DNA of 64,000 nt from Mucilaginibacter aurantiaciroseus (GCF_024055595.1 NZ_JAMXOF010000001.1:1240001-1304000); one strand, 5' to 3'; positions 36,221 through 45,810 are shown, counted from the first letter of the stretch. Program-made: numbers and translations. The notes: generated from the letters alone by a model not told the origin.

Positions 36221-37186
36221 CTATTGTATATCCCCGTAAGCTTCCAAAATGCGTTTTACCAGTTTGTGGCGTACAACATCTTCTCCGCTCAGGTAAACAA
36301 TTTCGATACCACTTATGTCAGTTAATATGCGCAGGGCCGTATATAAGCCCGATTGCTGTTTCTTTGGTAAATCAATTTGTGTTACGTCACCCGTTACGAT
36401 GAATTTGGCTGATGGACCCATACGTGTCAGAAACATTTTTAGCTGCATGTCTGTAGCATTCTGCGCCTCATCCAAAATAACAAAACAATTATCAAGTGTA
36501 CGGCCGCGCATAAATGCCAGCGGGGCGATCTCGATGGTGCGGTTCTCCAGGTAAAGCTTCAACTTCTCGGCCGGGATCATATCATCAAGCGCATCATACA
36601 AGGGGCGCAAATATGGGTCGATCTTTTCCTTTAGATCGCCGGGCAAAAAACCCAGGTTCTCCCCTGCCTCAACTGCGGGGCGGGTAAGGATGATACGTTT
36701 GATCTCTTTGTTTTTTAATGCCCTTACTGCCAGTGCAACCGCGGTATAGGTTTTACCCGTACCGGCAGGGCCTATAGCAAAAAGGATGTCGTTTTTGGCA
36801 AGGCTATCCACCATGCGGTGTTGGTTTGGCGTGCGCGCCCTTACCATAATACCATTGGGGCCAAAAACCAGTACTTCGCCGCTTGCAAATTTGTCGGGAG
36901 TGCTTTCGCCGGCTGCTGCGGGTTTGGCTGTAGGCTTGCTTCCCAATATGCGCTCCACATCAATTACGGTAAGTCCCTCAAATTTTTCTACATGCTGTAC
37001 CAGGTGGTCAAACTTCTCTTGGAAAACGCTTAGTTCGTGTTCATCACCCAAAACTTTAACATCGCTGCCACGCGCAACTATTTTAAGCTTAGGGAATTGC
37101 TTTTTTATGATCTCGAAATGGTCGTTATTCGGGCCCCATAATACGGCGGGGTTTATCTGCTCAATTGTTAACTTTAGCTCGTTCAA
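36221..37186 (-). CDS. phoH: PhoH family ATPase
   Basis: 321 aa. Walker A is 'GPAGTGKT' (139-146), Walker B is 'CFVILDEAQNATDMQLKMFLTRMG', and the sensor segment is 'SAKFIVTGDVTQIDLP'. A KH-like N-terminal domain precedes ('KLTIEQINPAVLWGPNNDHFEIIKK'). PhoH-like proteins are cytoplasmic nucleoside triphosphatases linked to RNA metabolism; the exact function is unsettled. It is divergent from the SAM hydrolase gene. Confidence 0.95.
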   Translation of the reverse strand: MNELKLTIEQINPAVLWGPNNDHFEIIKKQFPKLKIVARGSDVKVLGDEHELSVFQEKFDHLVQHVEKFEGLTVIDVERILGSKPTAKPAAAGESTPDKFASGEVLVFGPNGIMVRARTPNQHRMVDSLAKNDILFAIGPAGTGKTYTAVALAVRALKNKEIKRIILTRPAVEAGENLGFLPGDLKEKIDPYLRPLYDALDDMIPAEKLKLYLENRTIEIAPLAFMRGRTLDNCFVILDEAQNATDMQLKMFLTRMGPSAKFIVTGDVTQIDLPKKQQSGLYTALRILTDISGIEIVYLSGEDVVRHKLVKRILEAYGDIQ

Positions 37187-37288
37187 TAGGAATTGATTTT
37201 TGACAGTTTACGAATTTTTATGAATTAAAAATTGAATATTTGCACCTTTAATACTCTACAAGATTAGCAATAAATATTTACAAAATTA

Positions 37289-38065
37289 ATGGCAATTATA
37301 ACTTTAACTACTGATTTGGGGGATAAAGATATTTATCAGGCTGCCCTTAAAGGTAGTATTTATAAATTGCTCCCAACAGTAAATATTGTAGATATTACTA
37401 ACAATGTTGCCGCCTTTAATGTGCAGCAGGCCGCCTTTATTTTAAAAAATAGTTTTTACTATTTCCCAGACAATACCGTACATCTAATAGGTATTGATAC
37501 TGTGTACAATACGCAAACCCGCTACCTTGCCGTACGTTACAAAAATCACTACTTTGTTGGGGCCGATAATGGCATATTTTCGTTAATGTTTAACATGGAG
37601 CCGGATGAAGTTGTGGAAATAAATATTATCCAGGATCTGAAGTTCCTGCATTTCCCGCTGGCGGATATTTTTGTGAAGGCTGCATGCCATTTAGCCAACG
37701 GCGGTACCCTTGCCGAAATTGGCCTGCCGGTTACCAGCGTAGAAAATAAAATGACCCTGCAACCTGTTATCGAAAAGAACCTGATCAAGGGCGCGGTAAT
37801 CTATATCGATTCGTTCCAGAACGTGATAACCAACGTTACCAAAGAGTTTTTTAACCGCGTGCAGCAAGGCCGCCGTTTTGTGCTCTACTTTAAACGTAAC
37901 GAAACCATAAGTCAGTTGAGCTGGCACTACAATGAAGTGCCCGAAGGCGAAAAACTTTGTCTTTTCGGTATTAGCGACCACCTCGAAATTGCCATAAATA
38001 AAGGCAATGCCAGCGGTTTGTTAGGCCTAAACCTTGGCGATAGCGTAATTATTGATTTTCAGTAG
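37289..38065 (+). CDS. SAM hydroxide adenosyltransferase (DUF62/chlorinase-like)
   Basis: 258 aa of the S-adenosyl-L-methionine hydrolase family related to fluorinase and chlorinase. Seen: 'ITLTTDLGDKDIYQAALKGSIYKLLPTVNIVDITNNVAAFNVQQAAFILKNSFYYFPDNTVHLIGID' and 'RYKNHYFVGADNGIFSLMF' (the DNG substrate loop). Family members split SAM with water to adenosine and methionine. There are no halogenase signs in the neighbourhood, so the hydrolase role is the best guess. Confidence 0.9.
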   Translation: MAIITLTTDLGDKDIYQAALKGSIYKLLPTVNIVDITNNVAAFNVQQAAFILKNSFYYFPDNTVHLIGIDTVYNTQTRYLAVRYKNHYFVGADNGIFSLMFNMEPDEVVEINIIQDLKFLHFPLADIFVKAACHLANGGTLAEIGLPVTSVENKMTLQPVIEKNLIKGAVIYIDSFQNVITNVTKEFFNRVQQGRRFVLYFKRNETISQLSWHYNEVPEGEKLCLFGISDHLEIAINKGNASGLLGLNLGDSVIIDFQ

Positions 38066-38261
38066 CACCGCATACTTTTTGCCTGAAAGTGATTAGCCTG
38101 GTTAACCCAATTATTTCCATACCAATACCCACCCCTGTTTACGAATTTCTTACAAATTTTGGCAATTTTATATGCTGCGAAAGCAGCAACATAAAAGAAA
38201 CGATGAGCATTCCGATTAGCAAAAAGTCACTTACTGACTTTGGAAATGGCTTTATGTTCAT
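38048..38261 (-). pseudogene. small membrane protein gene, probably interrupted
   Basis: From ATG 38261 (MNIKPFPKSVSDFLLIG) one frame encodes a 40-aa protein with one hydrophobic segment ('LIGMLIVSFMLLLS') and a stop at 38139. The same frame continues after the stop as 'TGVGIGMEIIGLTRLITF' to a second stop near 38048, which looks like the second membrane helix of a two-helix protein. It may be a truncated but translated small protein or a nonsense-broken gene. The rest of this 425-bp spacer up to 38490 holds nothing I recognise. Confidence 0.4.
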
Positions 38262-38490
38262 AATAATAACGTTTGGTGTTAAACAAATGCAACATACATA
38301 GGGTAATTTATAATTAAGCGGGTCAATATTATCTAAAACGCAAAAAAAATATTTTACATTAAGTAAAATAACGTGCACGCAAAAAATCTAAAAATGTAAA
38401 TTCCACTCATCCTAACGTCAATTTTACACACCGGCATTAAATACAAACTTTAAACACTTAGTTTTACAGGTTGATAACCCAAAAATATAA

Positions 38491-40323
38491 ATGGCACGAG
38501 GCAGACTGAACAGTGGCAGCAAAGCAGAAGCAGAATTACCCAAAGCAAAATTAAACCTGGATAGCGTTAGGCGCATCAGCAAACTAATATCCTACATAAA
38601 ACCATACAAAAGCAAATTCATAGCCGGTATGGTCTTTTTATTCCTGTCGAGTTTAACCGGCTTGGCATTCCCTTCGCTGTTAGGTGCATTGATAGATGCC
38701 GCGCAAGGCAAACAAAAATACGCTTTTTTACCACCTACCATAAATGCCATTGGGCTATTGGCCTTTGGGATACTATTTATACAAGCCTTTATATCATTTT
38801 TTAGGGTGGTTTGGTTTGTGCAGGTTGCCGAGAAGGCACTTGCCGATATCCGCCGCGATACCTATTTTAGGCTGATTACCCTACCTATGAATTTTTTCGC
38901 TAACCGCAGGGTTGGCGAACTAAATAGCCGCATCTCTGCCGATCTATCGCAGATACAGGATACCATGACCACTACCTTTGCAGAAATGATAAGGCAACTG
39001 GTTTTATTGGTTGGCGGTATTACCCTGCTTACCATCGTATCATTTAAACTAACGTTAGCTTTATTACTGATGCTGCCGGTATTGGTTGTAGTTGCAGTAT
39101 TCTTCGGTAAATTCATCCGTAACTTGTCAAGGCAGGCACAAGATAAACTGGCAGAATCAAATACAATTATCGAAGAAACACTACAAGGTATAGCTAATGT
39201 AAAGGCGTTTGTGAACGAAGCCTTTGAAGCCGGCCGCTACAATAAGAACCTGCGTGAGGTGGTTAAAATAGCTGTGAAGGGCGCTGTTTTCCGCGGGATT
39301 TTTGCATCTTTCATCGTATTCTGTTTATTCGGATCCATTGTGGGCGTAATTTGGTACGGTTCCATATTGGTTCACCAGCATGAGCTTTCGGTTGGTAGCT
39401 TAACAACCTTTATATTATATTCCATTTTTGTAGGCGCTGCTATGGGTAGTTTCCCGGAGCTTTACGCTAACCTGCAAAAAGCTGTTGGTGCCAGCGAACG
39501 TGTTTTAGAGATCCTTGATGAAAAGGGCGAAGATGTATCTATCAATGCAGAGGATAACGTTATTAAGCAAAAAATTAGCGGTAACATGGCGTTTAACAAT
39601 GTCGTGTTTGCATATCCGTCGCGTTCGGAGTTAACTGTATTAAAAGATATTTCATTTACAGCGAATGCAGGTCAAAAAGTGGCCATCGTTGGGCCAAGCG
39701 GGTCGGGTAAATCTACCATGGCAGCGCTTATCCTGCAATTTTACCATCCGCAGAGCGGGAGCATTTATTTCGACGGATTGGATGTCGATGAATATGCTTT
39801 AACCGACATCCGCAATCAGATAGCTATTGTTCCTCAGGATGTATTGCTGTTTGGCGGCACTATTTTAGAGAACATCGCCTACGGTAAACTGGGTTCAGAT
39901 AAAGACGAGATCATCGCGGCAGCTAAAAAGGCCAATGCAGATCAATTCATCAGTTCTTTCCCCGAAGGTTATGATACTATTGTTGGTGAACGTGGTGTAA
40001 AGTTATCAGGAGGCCAGCGTCAGCGGATCGCTATTGCACGTGCGCTGCTTAAAAACCCTGCTATATTGATATTGGATGAGGCTACCTCTTCCCTTGATTC
40101 GGAATCTGAACGTTTGGTACAGGAGGCTTTGGAAGTACTGATGAAAGGCCGCACATCCATCATCATAGCCCACCGTTTATCAACCATCCGCGAGGCAGAT
40201 AAGATCATCGTACTGGAGAAAGGTAACATCATTGAAACCGGTAACCACCAGGAACTGATAGCAAACGAACAGGGATTGTACCGTTACCTTAGCCAGCTAC
40301 AATTCGAAACCGCACAGAGTTAA
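38491..40323 (+). CDS. ABC transporter, fused permease-ATPase (MsbA/LmrA-type)
   Basis: 610 aa half-transporter. The N-terminal type-1 exporter domain has six membrane helices (about 40-330). The ATPase domain has Walker A 'GPSGSGKST' (about 405-413), the Q-loop 'IAIVPQDVLLFGGTILENIAYG', the signature 'LSGGQRQRIAIARALLKNP', Walker B 'ILILDEATSSLD' and the H-loop 'IIIAHRLSTI'. Dimers export lipids or drugs; the substrate is unknown. It has an extended Lys-rich N-terminus of about 35 residues. Confidence 0.95.
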   Translation: MARGRLNSGSKAEAELPKAKLNLDSVRRISKLISYIKPYKSKFIAGMVFLFLSSLTGLAFPSLLGALIDAAQGKQKYAFLPPTINAIGLLAFGILFIQAFISFFRVVWFVQVAEKALADIRRDTYFRLITLPMNFFANRRVGELNSRISADLSQIQDTMTTTFAEMIRQLVLLVGGITLLTIVSFKLTLALLLMLPVLVVVAVFFGKFIRNLSRQAQDKLAESNTIIEETLQGIANVKAFVNEAFEAGRYNKNLREVVKIAVKGAVFRGIFASFIVFCLFGSIVGVIWYGSILVHQHELSVGSLTTFILYSIFVGAAMGSFPELYANLQKAVGASERVLEILDEKGEDVSINAEDNVIKQKISGNMAFNNVVFAYPSRSELTVLKDISFTANAGQKVAIVGPSGSGKSTMAALILQFYHPQSGSIYFDGLDVDEYALTDIRNQIAIVPQDVLLFGGTILENIAYGKLGSDKDEIIAAAKKANADQFISSFPEGYDTIVGERGVKLSGGQRQRIAIARALLKNPAILILDEATSSLDSESERLVQEALEVLMKGRTSIIIAHRLSTIREADKIIVLEKGNIIETGNHQELIANEQGLYRYLSQLQFETAQS

Positions 40324-40618
40324 TTTACCGGGTGTCCCACTATTTATTACAGAATGCGGGATGTATATTTAATTAATTGTTAATAAGGATATTGCACTTT
40401 TTAAATATTATAATTTATATCAATAAAAAATTTAGATAGCACTATATAACTAATTGTTTATTAATATTTTATAATTTTAACAATAGGTGTCCCACTCGTT
40501 TATGAACGGGACGGAATGGGACACCTCTTTTACCACTTTTTTCCGTCCCAAAACCGACATTAAATCGCTATTATTGCATTAGGCCAACACCCTTGTTAAC
40601 GGCTTGCGAACTACATAA
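40324..40618 (+). repeat. GGTGTCCCACT repeats and a 10-bp stem between the exporter and the beta-CASP gene
   Basis: GGTGTCCCACT occurs at 40331 and 40486. AGGTGTCCCA (40485-40494) also pairs with TGGGACACCT (40517-40526) to form a 10-bp stem with a 22-nt loop; CCGTCCC follows at about 40553. The hairpin is followed by CTTTTACC and could end the exporter transcript. The other 150 nt are A/T-rich without a recognised feature. Confidence 0.6.
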
Positions 40619-42016
40619 ATGAAATTAACTATACACGGCGCTGCCCGCCAGGTTACCGGCAGCATGCACCTGCTGCAAGTGGGTCAATATAAGATTCTTA
40701 TAGATTGCGGGCTGGATTACGAGAAAAACCATAATGTAATGGTGAATGAAGATTTTGGTTTCCGCCCCGAAGAAATCGACGTGGTGATCCTTACCCATGC
40801 ACACATCGACCACTCTGGTAACCTGCCTACTTTAGTACGCCTTGGTTTTAACGGGCAAATCTTGTGCACTCCTCCCACTGCTGACCTGACCGAACTGCTG
40901 TTGTTAGATTCGGTAAATATATTTTTAGCTAAGGCGCAAAAAGGCCGCAGCCGTGGCCGCAAGCATAAACATAGTAGCGGCGGCCCGCAGCCATTATACT
41001 TACATAAGCATGTAATGGATACGGTAGAGCGCTTTGTTACGATATCTTATAATAAGCCATTCCGCATAACGGGCGATATCGAGTTAACTTTTATCCCGGC
41101 AGGGCACTTACTTGGTGCTGCCGCGGCGATATTGAAGATAAATGATAACGGAGAAGAAAAATCCATTGCCTTTACCGGCGATATTGGCCGTAAAAATTAT
41201 CCGGTATTAAACGATCCTGATCCGCTGCCTCCTGTGGATTACATTGTGTCTGAATCCACTTATGGTGGCAGGATGCATACCAAAGGCAAATCGGTACAGG
41301 AAACGCTGATAGAAACAATAGAGAAAGTTTGTGTGGTTGAACAAGGGCGGTTAATTATCCCCGCGTTTAGTATTGGCCGCACGCAGTCACTGGTATTTGC
41401 ATTAAATAAGATCTTTAATGCGGGTTTGCTCCCTCCTATAAAGGTTTTTGTGGATAGCCCCATGGCTGCCCGCGCAACCAGCCTTTACCGCAAGCACCAC
41501 GACTTGGTTAATGCCGAAGCGAAGGAGTTTTACAACAAGCAAGGCGACGAGTTTGAATTTGAACACCTCACCTATGTAGAAACGCTTAAAGACAGCCGCC
41601 AGGTGTCCAATTATTACGAGCCGTGCATCATTATTTCATCAGCAGGGATGCTGGAGGGTGGCCGCATCCAGGATCACCTTTTTTATAACATTCAAAACTA
41701 CTACTGCACTATCCTTTTTATAGGCTATTGTGCCAAAGGTACGCTGGGTTTCCGCTTATTACGCGGCGACCCTATCGTCCACATCAAAGACCGCGACCTA
41801 TCCGTTTACGCCACCATCAAACAAACCGATGTTTTAAGCGCCCACGGCGATCATGAAGATCTGGTAAACAACATCAAGTCGCAAGACCCAAACAAGCTTA
41901 AAGGCGTTTATTTAGTGCACGGGGAGGCTACCAGCATGCAGGCCATGGCTGATTCTTTAGAAGAAGATGGTTACAAGGTAACAATACCGGAAAAAGCGGT
42001 TTCTTACGAGTTGTAG
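40619..42016 (+). CDS. MBL-fold beta-CASP hydrolase (RNA-processing nuclease type)
   Basis: 465 aa. The metallo-beta-lactamase motif HAHIDH is at residues 60-65. Other metal ligands follow in 'IPAGHLLGAAAA' and 'AFTGDIGRKN'. The beta-CASP insertion (about 200-390) holds 'YGGRMHTKGKSVQETLIETIEKV' and 'IIPAFSIGRTQSLVFAL' and ends 'ISSAGMLEGGRIQDHL'; the last His is in 'LSAHGDHEDLV'. This is the RNase/CPSF-type group (YsH1-like) found in many bacteria; RNA is the likely substrate. Confidence 0.93.
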   Translation: MKLTIHGAARQVTGSMHLLQVGQYKILIDCGLDYEKNHNVMVNEDFGFRPEEIDVVILTHAHIDHSGNLPTLVRLGFNGQILCTPPTADLTELLLLDSVNIFLAKAQKGRSRGRKHKHSSGGPQPLYLHKHVMDTVERFVTISYNKPFRITGDIELTFIPAGHLLGAAAAILKINDNGEEKSIAFTGDIGRKNYPVLNDPDPLPPVDYIVSESTYGGRMHTKGKSVQETLIETIEKVCVVEQGRLIIPAFSIGRTQSLVFALNKIFNAGLLPPIKVFVDSPMAARATSLYRKHHDLVNAEAKEFYNKQGDEFEFEHLTYVETLKDSRQVSNYYEPCIIISSAGMLEGGRIQDHLFYNIQNYYCTILFIGYCAKGTLGFRLLRGDPIVHIKDRDLSVYATIKQTDVLSAHGDHEDLVNNIKSQDPNKLKGVYLVHGEATSMQAMADSLEEDGYKVTIPEKAVSYEL

Positions 42017-42130
42017 CGCAATTTTTTCATCGTATGATATCTATGGCTATCTCAAAAAAGGAAAATGAGTTTTTGAGGTATTAATTTTTAAGTATTTTAA
42101 CTGAAAACTTAACCATTACATTAATACACC

Positions 42131-42727
42131 ATGATCATCTACGGCACCAGATCTAAAGCTGTTAAAACAGAATACATAGCAGAACCTTGCCCAAATTGCA
42201 GAACACTTAATAGTATGCAAATGCACATTTTTCAGAAATGGGCGCATATTTTCTGGATTCCCTTTTTTCCGATAGGCAAAACAGGCGTATCGCAATGCAC
42301 CCATTGCCAACAGGTTTTGGCATTGAAAAACATGACACCTGCCCTTAAACTAAGTTATGATAATTTTAAATCTGATACCAAGATCCCTATTTGGACATTT
42401 TCCGGCATAGGTGTGATTATTGTAATTGCGATCGCAGTTAATATTTCAGAAAGGCAAACGGCTAAAATGGTGTCACAAATGATCTCTTCACTGAAAAAGG
42501 ATGATATCATTCATATAAAGCTAAAGGATAAGGCGTTCACTTTAGCAAAAGTAAATAGAGTAAAGGGTGATAGTGTATTTTTATTTGCCAATACTTATCA
42601 AACAGATAAGGCAACAAGCATTAACGATTTGAAAGATAAAGCCTATTCTATAACAGAGGATACCCTAACTGTGGCTGATCTTTTGGATATGAATAAAGAA
42701 GAAAAGATTCTTGATATTGAAAGATAA
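42131..42727 (+). CDS. zinc-ribbon membrane protein of unknown function
   Basis: 198 aa. An N-terminal zinc ribbon is formed by C20 and C23 ('EPCPNCRTLN') and a second pair in 'VSQCTHCQQVLAL'. Between them is an aromatic stretch ('KWAHIFWIPFFPIGKTG'). A membrane helix lies near residues 94-110 ('FSGIGVIIVIAIAVNI'), followed by a soluble tail. Such proteins are usually 'zinc-ribbon domain-containing' hypothetical proteins in Bacteroidota. It converges on the DinB gene with 1 nt between the stops. Confidence 0.7.
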   Translation: MIIYGTRSKAVKTEYIAEPCPNCRTLNSMQMHIFQKWAHIFWIPFFPIGKTGVSQCTHCQQVLALKNMTPALKLSYDNFKSDTKIPIWTFSGIGVIIVIAIAVNISERQTAKMVSQMISSLKKDDIIHIKLKDKAFTLAKVNRVKGDSVFLFANTYQTDKATSINDLKDKAYSITEDTLTVADLLDMNKEEKILDIER

Positions 42728-42728
42728 A

Positions 42729-43262
42729 CTATAACGTCAAATACTTAGCCCTTATTAAATTGTAATGGTGCATTTCGTGCCCCGCTATATGGTAAGCCAG
42801 TGCACGCACCGTGGCATCATTAGCCGTGCCGGTGCCATGCCCCATCCTATCGAATGATTCTTCGGGCAGGCCGTTGAATAAAGCGATGGTGGCTCGCCTT
42901 ACTGCTTCATATTCTTCAAATATATTATCCAGGTCTCGGGCATCGGCGCCCGAGTATTTGGCGTAGCTATCCTGATCGAACCCTATCAGGTTTTGCTGCT
43001 CGTTACGGGCAAAGCGCAGGGCACGATAAGCGAAGATCCGTTCATCATCGATAATATGCACCAACACCTCTTTAATACTCCATTTGCCCGGTGCATACCG
43101 GCGCAACAAAGTACTCTCCGGCAGGGAATAAATAAGCTCCTTTACCCGGTAAAAGTTGTTTTGCAGATATTTTAAAAGCAAGCCGTCCGTTGGGATCAGT
43201 TTCATATACATGTTGGCGTATTCGGGATAATCGCTGGGTTTGGGTAGTGTTATTATTCTCAT
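42729..43262 (-). CDS. DinB family protein
   Basis: 177 aa four-helix-bundle DinB/YfiT-like protein. The metal-ligand His triad fits 'WSIKEVLVHIIDDERIFAYRALRF' (first His) and 'ALAYHIAGHEMHHYNLI' (the H-x3-H pair). These proteins are metal-dependent and linked to thiol- or damage-related transfer reactions; the specific role is unknown. Confidence 0.9.
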   Translation of the reverse strand: MRIITLPKPSDYPEYANMYMKLIPTDGLLLKYLQNNFYRVKELIYSLPESTLLRRYAPGKWSIKEVLVHIIDDERIFAYRALRFARNEQQNLIGFDQDSYAKYSGADARDLDNIFEEYEAVRRATIALFNGLPEESFDRMGHGTGTANDATVRALAYHIAGHEMHHYNLIRAKYLTL

Positions 43263-43355
43263 TTTAGGATAGCTTTAACCTGTTAATAAAATAATGAACT
43301 ACCTATGCAACCTTTTTAATAGGTTGGTTGTCTTTCATAAAAATATCCATTTTAA

Positions 43356-43517
43356 ATGAGAAGCAAAATTTTACTTGCCGTAATATTTTTATTGAATACA
43401 ACTATCGGCTTCGCTTAGGATAAAAAAGCAAAAGCCGATTATCTTGCAAAAAACTCGGCAACCTGGAATGTCAACTTTAAGAATATCGACCGCTTGTTCA
43501 CCCCCGAAATTTTATAG
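43356..43517 (+). pseudogene. short secreted ORF cut by an amber codon right after its signal peptide
   Basis: ATG 43356 opens a signal peptide (MRSKILLAVIFLLNTTIGFA), followed directly by TAG (43416-43418) and then 'DKKAKADYLAKNSATWNVNF' and 'KNIDRLFTPEIL' up to a second TAG at 43517. A Gln codon CAG would complete the usual 'FA|QDKK' cleavage site, so one C-to-T change explains the TAG. The gene is also much shorter than a real secreted enzyme. It is most likely a remnant. Confidence 0.6.
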
Positions 43518-43534
43518 CCTGTTTAAAAATTTCA

Positions 43535-43609
43535 TTGCGAGCGATAACGTGGCAATCTCAACATATTCGCATGACCTTTGAGATTGCCACGTCGCTACGC
43601 TTCTCGCAA
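43535..43609. repeat. REP/MITE-like palindrome with TTGCGAG ends
   Basis: TTGCGAGCG..ACGTGGCAATCTCA (43535-43560) is mirrored by TGAGATTGCCACGT..CGCT..CTCGCAA (43579-43609). The inner 14-16 bp are nearly perfect. It lies between the dead ORF and the serA terminator. The layout resembles the interspersed palindromes common in Bacteroidota. Confidence 0.75.
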
Positions 43610-43627
43610 GGGCATAAACGTGTAAAC

Positions 43628-43659
43628 AAAAAAGGCCCTTGCTATTCGCAAGGGGCCTT
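43628..43659 (-). terminator. intrinsic terminator of serA
   Basis: AAGGCCCTTG (43632-43641) pairs with CAAGGGGCCTT (43649-43659) with one bulge. On the minus strand a run of T (A-tract at 43627-43633) follows. It lies 38 nt after the serA stop, and a half-copy of a GGATGACA-type repeat (43669-43693) lies between. Confidence 0.85.
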
Positions 43660-43696
43660 CCATTTTAAATCCTTCTACAAGCTGAGGATGACAATG

Positions 43697-44650
43697 TTAC
43701 TTATTAAAGTGGCCAATTATCAAACTTGCCAGTTCAACACCTATCCGCTCCTGGGCTTCGTTTGTGGCGGCGCCGATGTGCGGTGTTAATGAAATTTTTG
43801 GATGAGAAAGGATCTCAGCACGAGGGGTTGGCTCGTTATCAAACACATCTAATGCCGCGTATGATACCTGGCCGCTGTTTAGGGCTTCTATCAAAGCAAG
43901 TTCATCGATCAACCCACCACGGGAGATGTTGATCAGCTGAACACCTTTTTTCATCTGCGCTAATTCTTCGGCACCAATTAAGGCTTTGTCGATAAAAGGT
44001 GTGTGCAGGGTAATAAAATCAGCAGTTTTAATAATCTCATCAAGGGTAGAGGTTTTAACATTTACGTTAACCTTTGTACCACCGCTACCTAACACAATTT
44101 CAACCCCGGGGTTAAAAGGGAAAAGATCATAAGCGATAACATCCATACCAACACCAATGGCTATTTTGGCAACCTCGCGGCCAATGCGGCCAAAGCCTAC
44201 AATACCTAATGTTTTGCCACGCAGCTCAACACCTTTAGCATAAGCTTTTTTAAGGTCGTTAAATTTGGTACCGCCATCAACCTGCATTTTGCGGTTACTG
44301 TCATGCAGGAAACGTACGCCTGTAAACAGTTGCGCAAATACCAGTTCAGCAACAGATAATGATGATGAAGCAGGTGTGTTATACACGCCGATGCCTTTGC
44401 TTTTAGCGTAATCTACATCTATATTATCAACACCAACACCACCACGGCCAATAAGCTTAAGGTTAGGGCAGGCATCAATTAAAGCAGCGCGCACTTTAGT
44501 AGCACTGCGTACGGTTATGGCATCAAACTCCTGTAAACGCACAGGCAACTCATCTTGCGGGATATTATTTGTTTCTACAAAAAAACCGGCATCTTCCAAC
44601 ATTTTTTTACCTATTGGGTCGATACCGTCGTTAGCTAATATTTTGATCAT
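43697..44650 (-). CDS. serA: D-3-phosphoglycerate dehydrogenase
   Basis: 317 aa short-form SerA without the C-terminal ACT or ASB domain. The NAD-binding loop is 'LGIVGFGRIGREVAKIAI' (G-x-G-x-x-G). Catalytic Arg, Glu and His fit 'LINISRGGLIDELAL', 'DVFDNEPTPR' and 'SLTPHIGAATNEAQ'. The substrate-binding half starts 'KILANDGIDPIGKKMLEDAGF'. It oxidises 3-phosphoglycerate, the first step of serine synthesis. serC is next to it on the same strand. Confidence 0.94.
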   Translation of the reverse strand: MIKILANDGIDPIGKKMLEDAGFFVETNNIPQDELPVRLQEFDAITVRSATKVRAALIDACPNLKLIGRGGVGVDNIDVDYAKSKGIGVYNTPASSSLSVAELVFAQLFTGVRFLHDSNRKMQVDGGTKFNDLKKAYAKGVELRGKTLGIVGFGRIGREVAKIAIGVGMDVIAYDLFPFNPGVEIVLGSGGTKVNVNVKTSTLDEIIKTADFITLHTPFIDKALIGAEELAQMKKGVQLINISRGGLIDELALIEALNSGQVSYAALDVFDNEPTPRAEILSHPKISLTPHIGAATNEAQERIGVELASLIIGHFNK

Positions 44651-44742
44651 GATTTTGTTTGTTCATTAGTTTATTTGCTCATTAGTTCATTGGTGCGTTT
44701 TGTTACTAATAAACAAATGAACCAGCGAACCAATAAACCAAC
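44651..44742. repeat. degenerate low-complexity inverted repeat between serC and serA
   Basis: GTTCATTAGTTTATTTGCTCATTAGTTCATTGG on one side pairs imperfectly with AACAAATGAACCAGCGAACCAATAAACCAACC on the other (44660-44742). It is the clearest example of the word-repeat spacers. Confidence 0.7.
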
Positions 44743-45810
44743 CTATTTATTTTTCTCAGCAAATTCCTGCATAGTATCAATCAGCACATTAACGCTGCTT
44801 AATGGCAATGCATTGTAAATTGACGCGCGGAAACCGCCTACACTCCTATGCCCTTTTAAGCCAACAATGCCTTTTTCGTCGCAAAGTTTAAGGAATGGTT
44901 TTTCGTGCTCGGGGTTTTCGGCAACAAAGCAAACGTTCATGCGTGAACGGTCTTCATCTTTAGCAACAGCTTTAAATAAAGGGTTGATGTCAATTTCCGC
45001 GTACAATGCCTTTGCTTTCTCGTTATTCTCAACTTCGATAGCTGGTACACCACCTTTAGCTTTTAACCATTTAAGGGTAAGCATAGATACGTAAATAGCA
45101 AAACAAGGAGGCGTGTTATACATAGATCCACCTTCTATCTGTACCTGGTAGTTAAGCATAGCCGGTATTTTACGTCCGGTTTTACCTAATAGGTCATCTT
45201 TAACAATAACCAAAGTAACACCTGCCGGGCCCATGTTTTTTTGCGCGCCCGCATATATCAAACCAAAATCGGCAACGTTAACCGTGCGGCTGAATATATC
45301 TGACGACATATCGCAAACCAACGGAATTGGCGATTTAGGGAATTCCTGCATCTGCGTACCATAAATGGTATTGTTTGAGGTTATGTGGAAATAAGCCGCA
45401 TCCGCAGGGATGGTATAATCTTTAGGGATATAAGTAAAGTTGCTTTCTTTTGAAGTGGCAACAACCTCAACATCGCCAAAGAATTTCGCTTCTTTTAAAG
45501 CCTTGTTTGCCCACACACCACTCTCCAGATAAGCGGCTTTGCCACCCTCCGGTAAAAGGTTGTAAGGGGCTAATGCAAACTGTGTACTTGCACCACCTTG
45601 TAAAAATAAAACAGAGTAACCCTCCGGCACGCCGAACAGTTCTTTTACCAGGCTAACGGCCTCATCTAATACGGCTTCAAACTCGGGCGAACGGTGCGAA
45701 ATCTCAAGCAGGGATAAACCGGTTCTGTTAAAATCAATTACTGCTTCTGCAGCCTGTTTTAAAACTTCGTGAGGTAGTATGCCGGGGCCGGCACCGAAAT
45801 TGTATTTCAT
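44743..45810 (-). CDS. serC: phosphoserine aminotransferase
   Basis: 355 aa class-V PLP transaminase. It begins '[18 protein letters not shown]' (the SerC 'FxAGPAxLP' start), has '[16 protein letters not shown]', '[16 protein letters not shown]' and the PLP lysine in '[19 protein letters not shown]'. The C-terminal '[17 protein letters not shown]' binds substrate phosphate. It makes 3-phosphoserine. Together with serA it covers two of the three serine steps; serB is not in this window. Confidence 0.97.
   Translation of the reverse strand: MKYNFGAGPGILPHEVLKQAAEAVIDFNRTGLSLLEISHRSPEFEAVLDEAVSLVKELFGVPEGYSVLFLQGGASTQFALAPYNLLPEGGKAAYLESGVWANKALKEAKFFGDVEVVATSKESNFTYIPKDYTIPADAAYFHITSNNTIYGTQMQEFPKSPIPLVCDMSSDIFSRTVNVADFGLIYAGAQKNMGPAGVTLVIVKDDLLGKTGRKIPAMLNYQVQIEGGSMYNTPPCFAIYVSMLTLKWLKAKGGVPAIEVENNEKAKALYAEIDINPLFKAVAKDEDRSRMNVCFVAENPEHEKPFLKLCDEKGIVGLKGHRSVGGFRASIYNALPLSSVNVLIDTMQEFAEKNK

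Noticed and set aside
37289..38065. Fluorinase or chlorinase role for the DUF62 protein
   Set aside because: No halometabolite genes are near, and the plain SAM hydrolase group is the common form.
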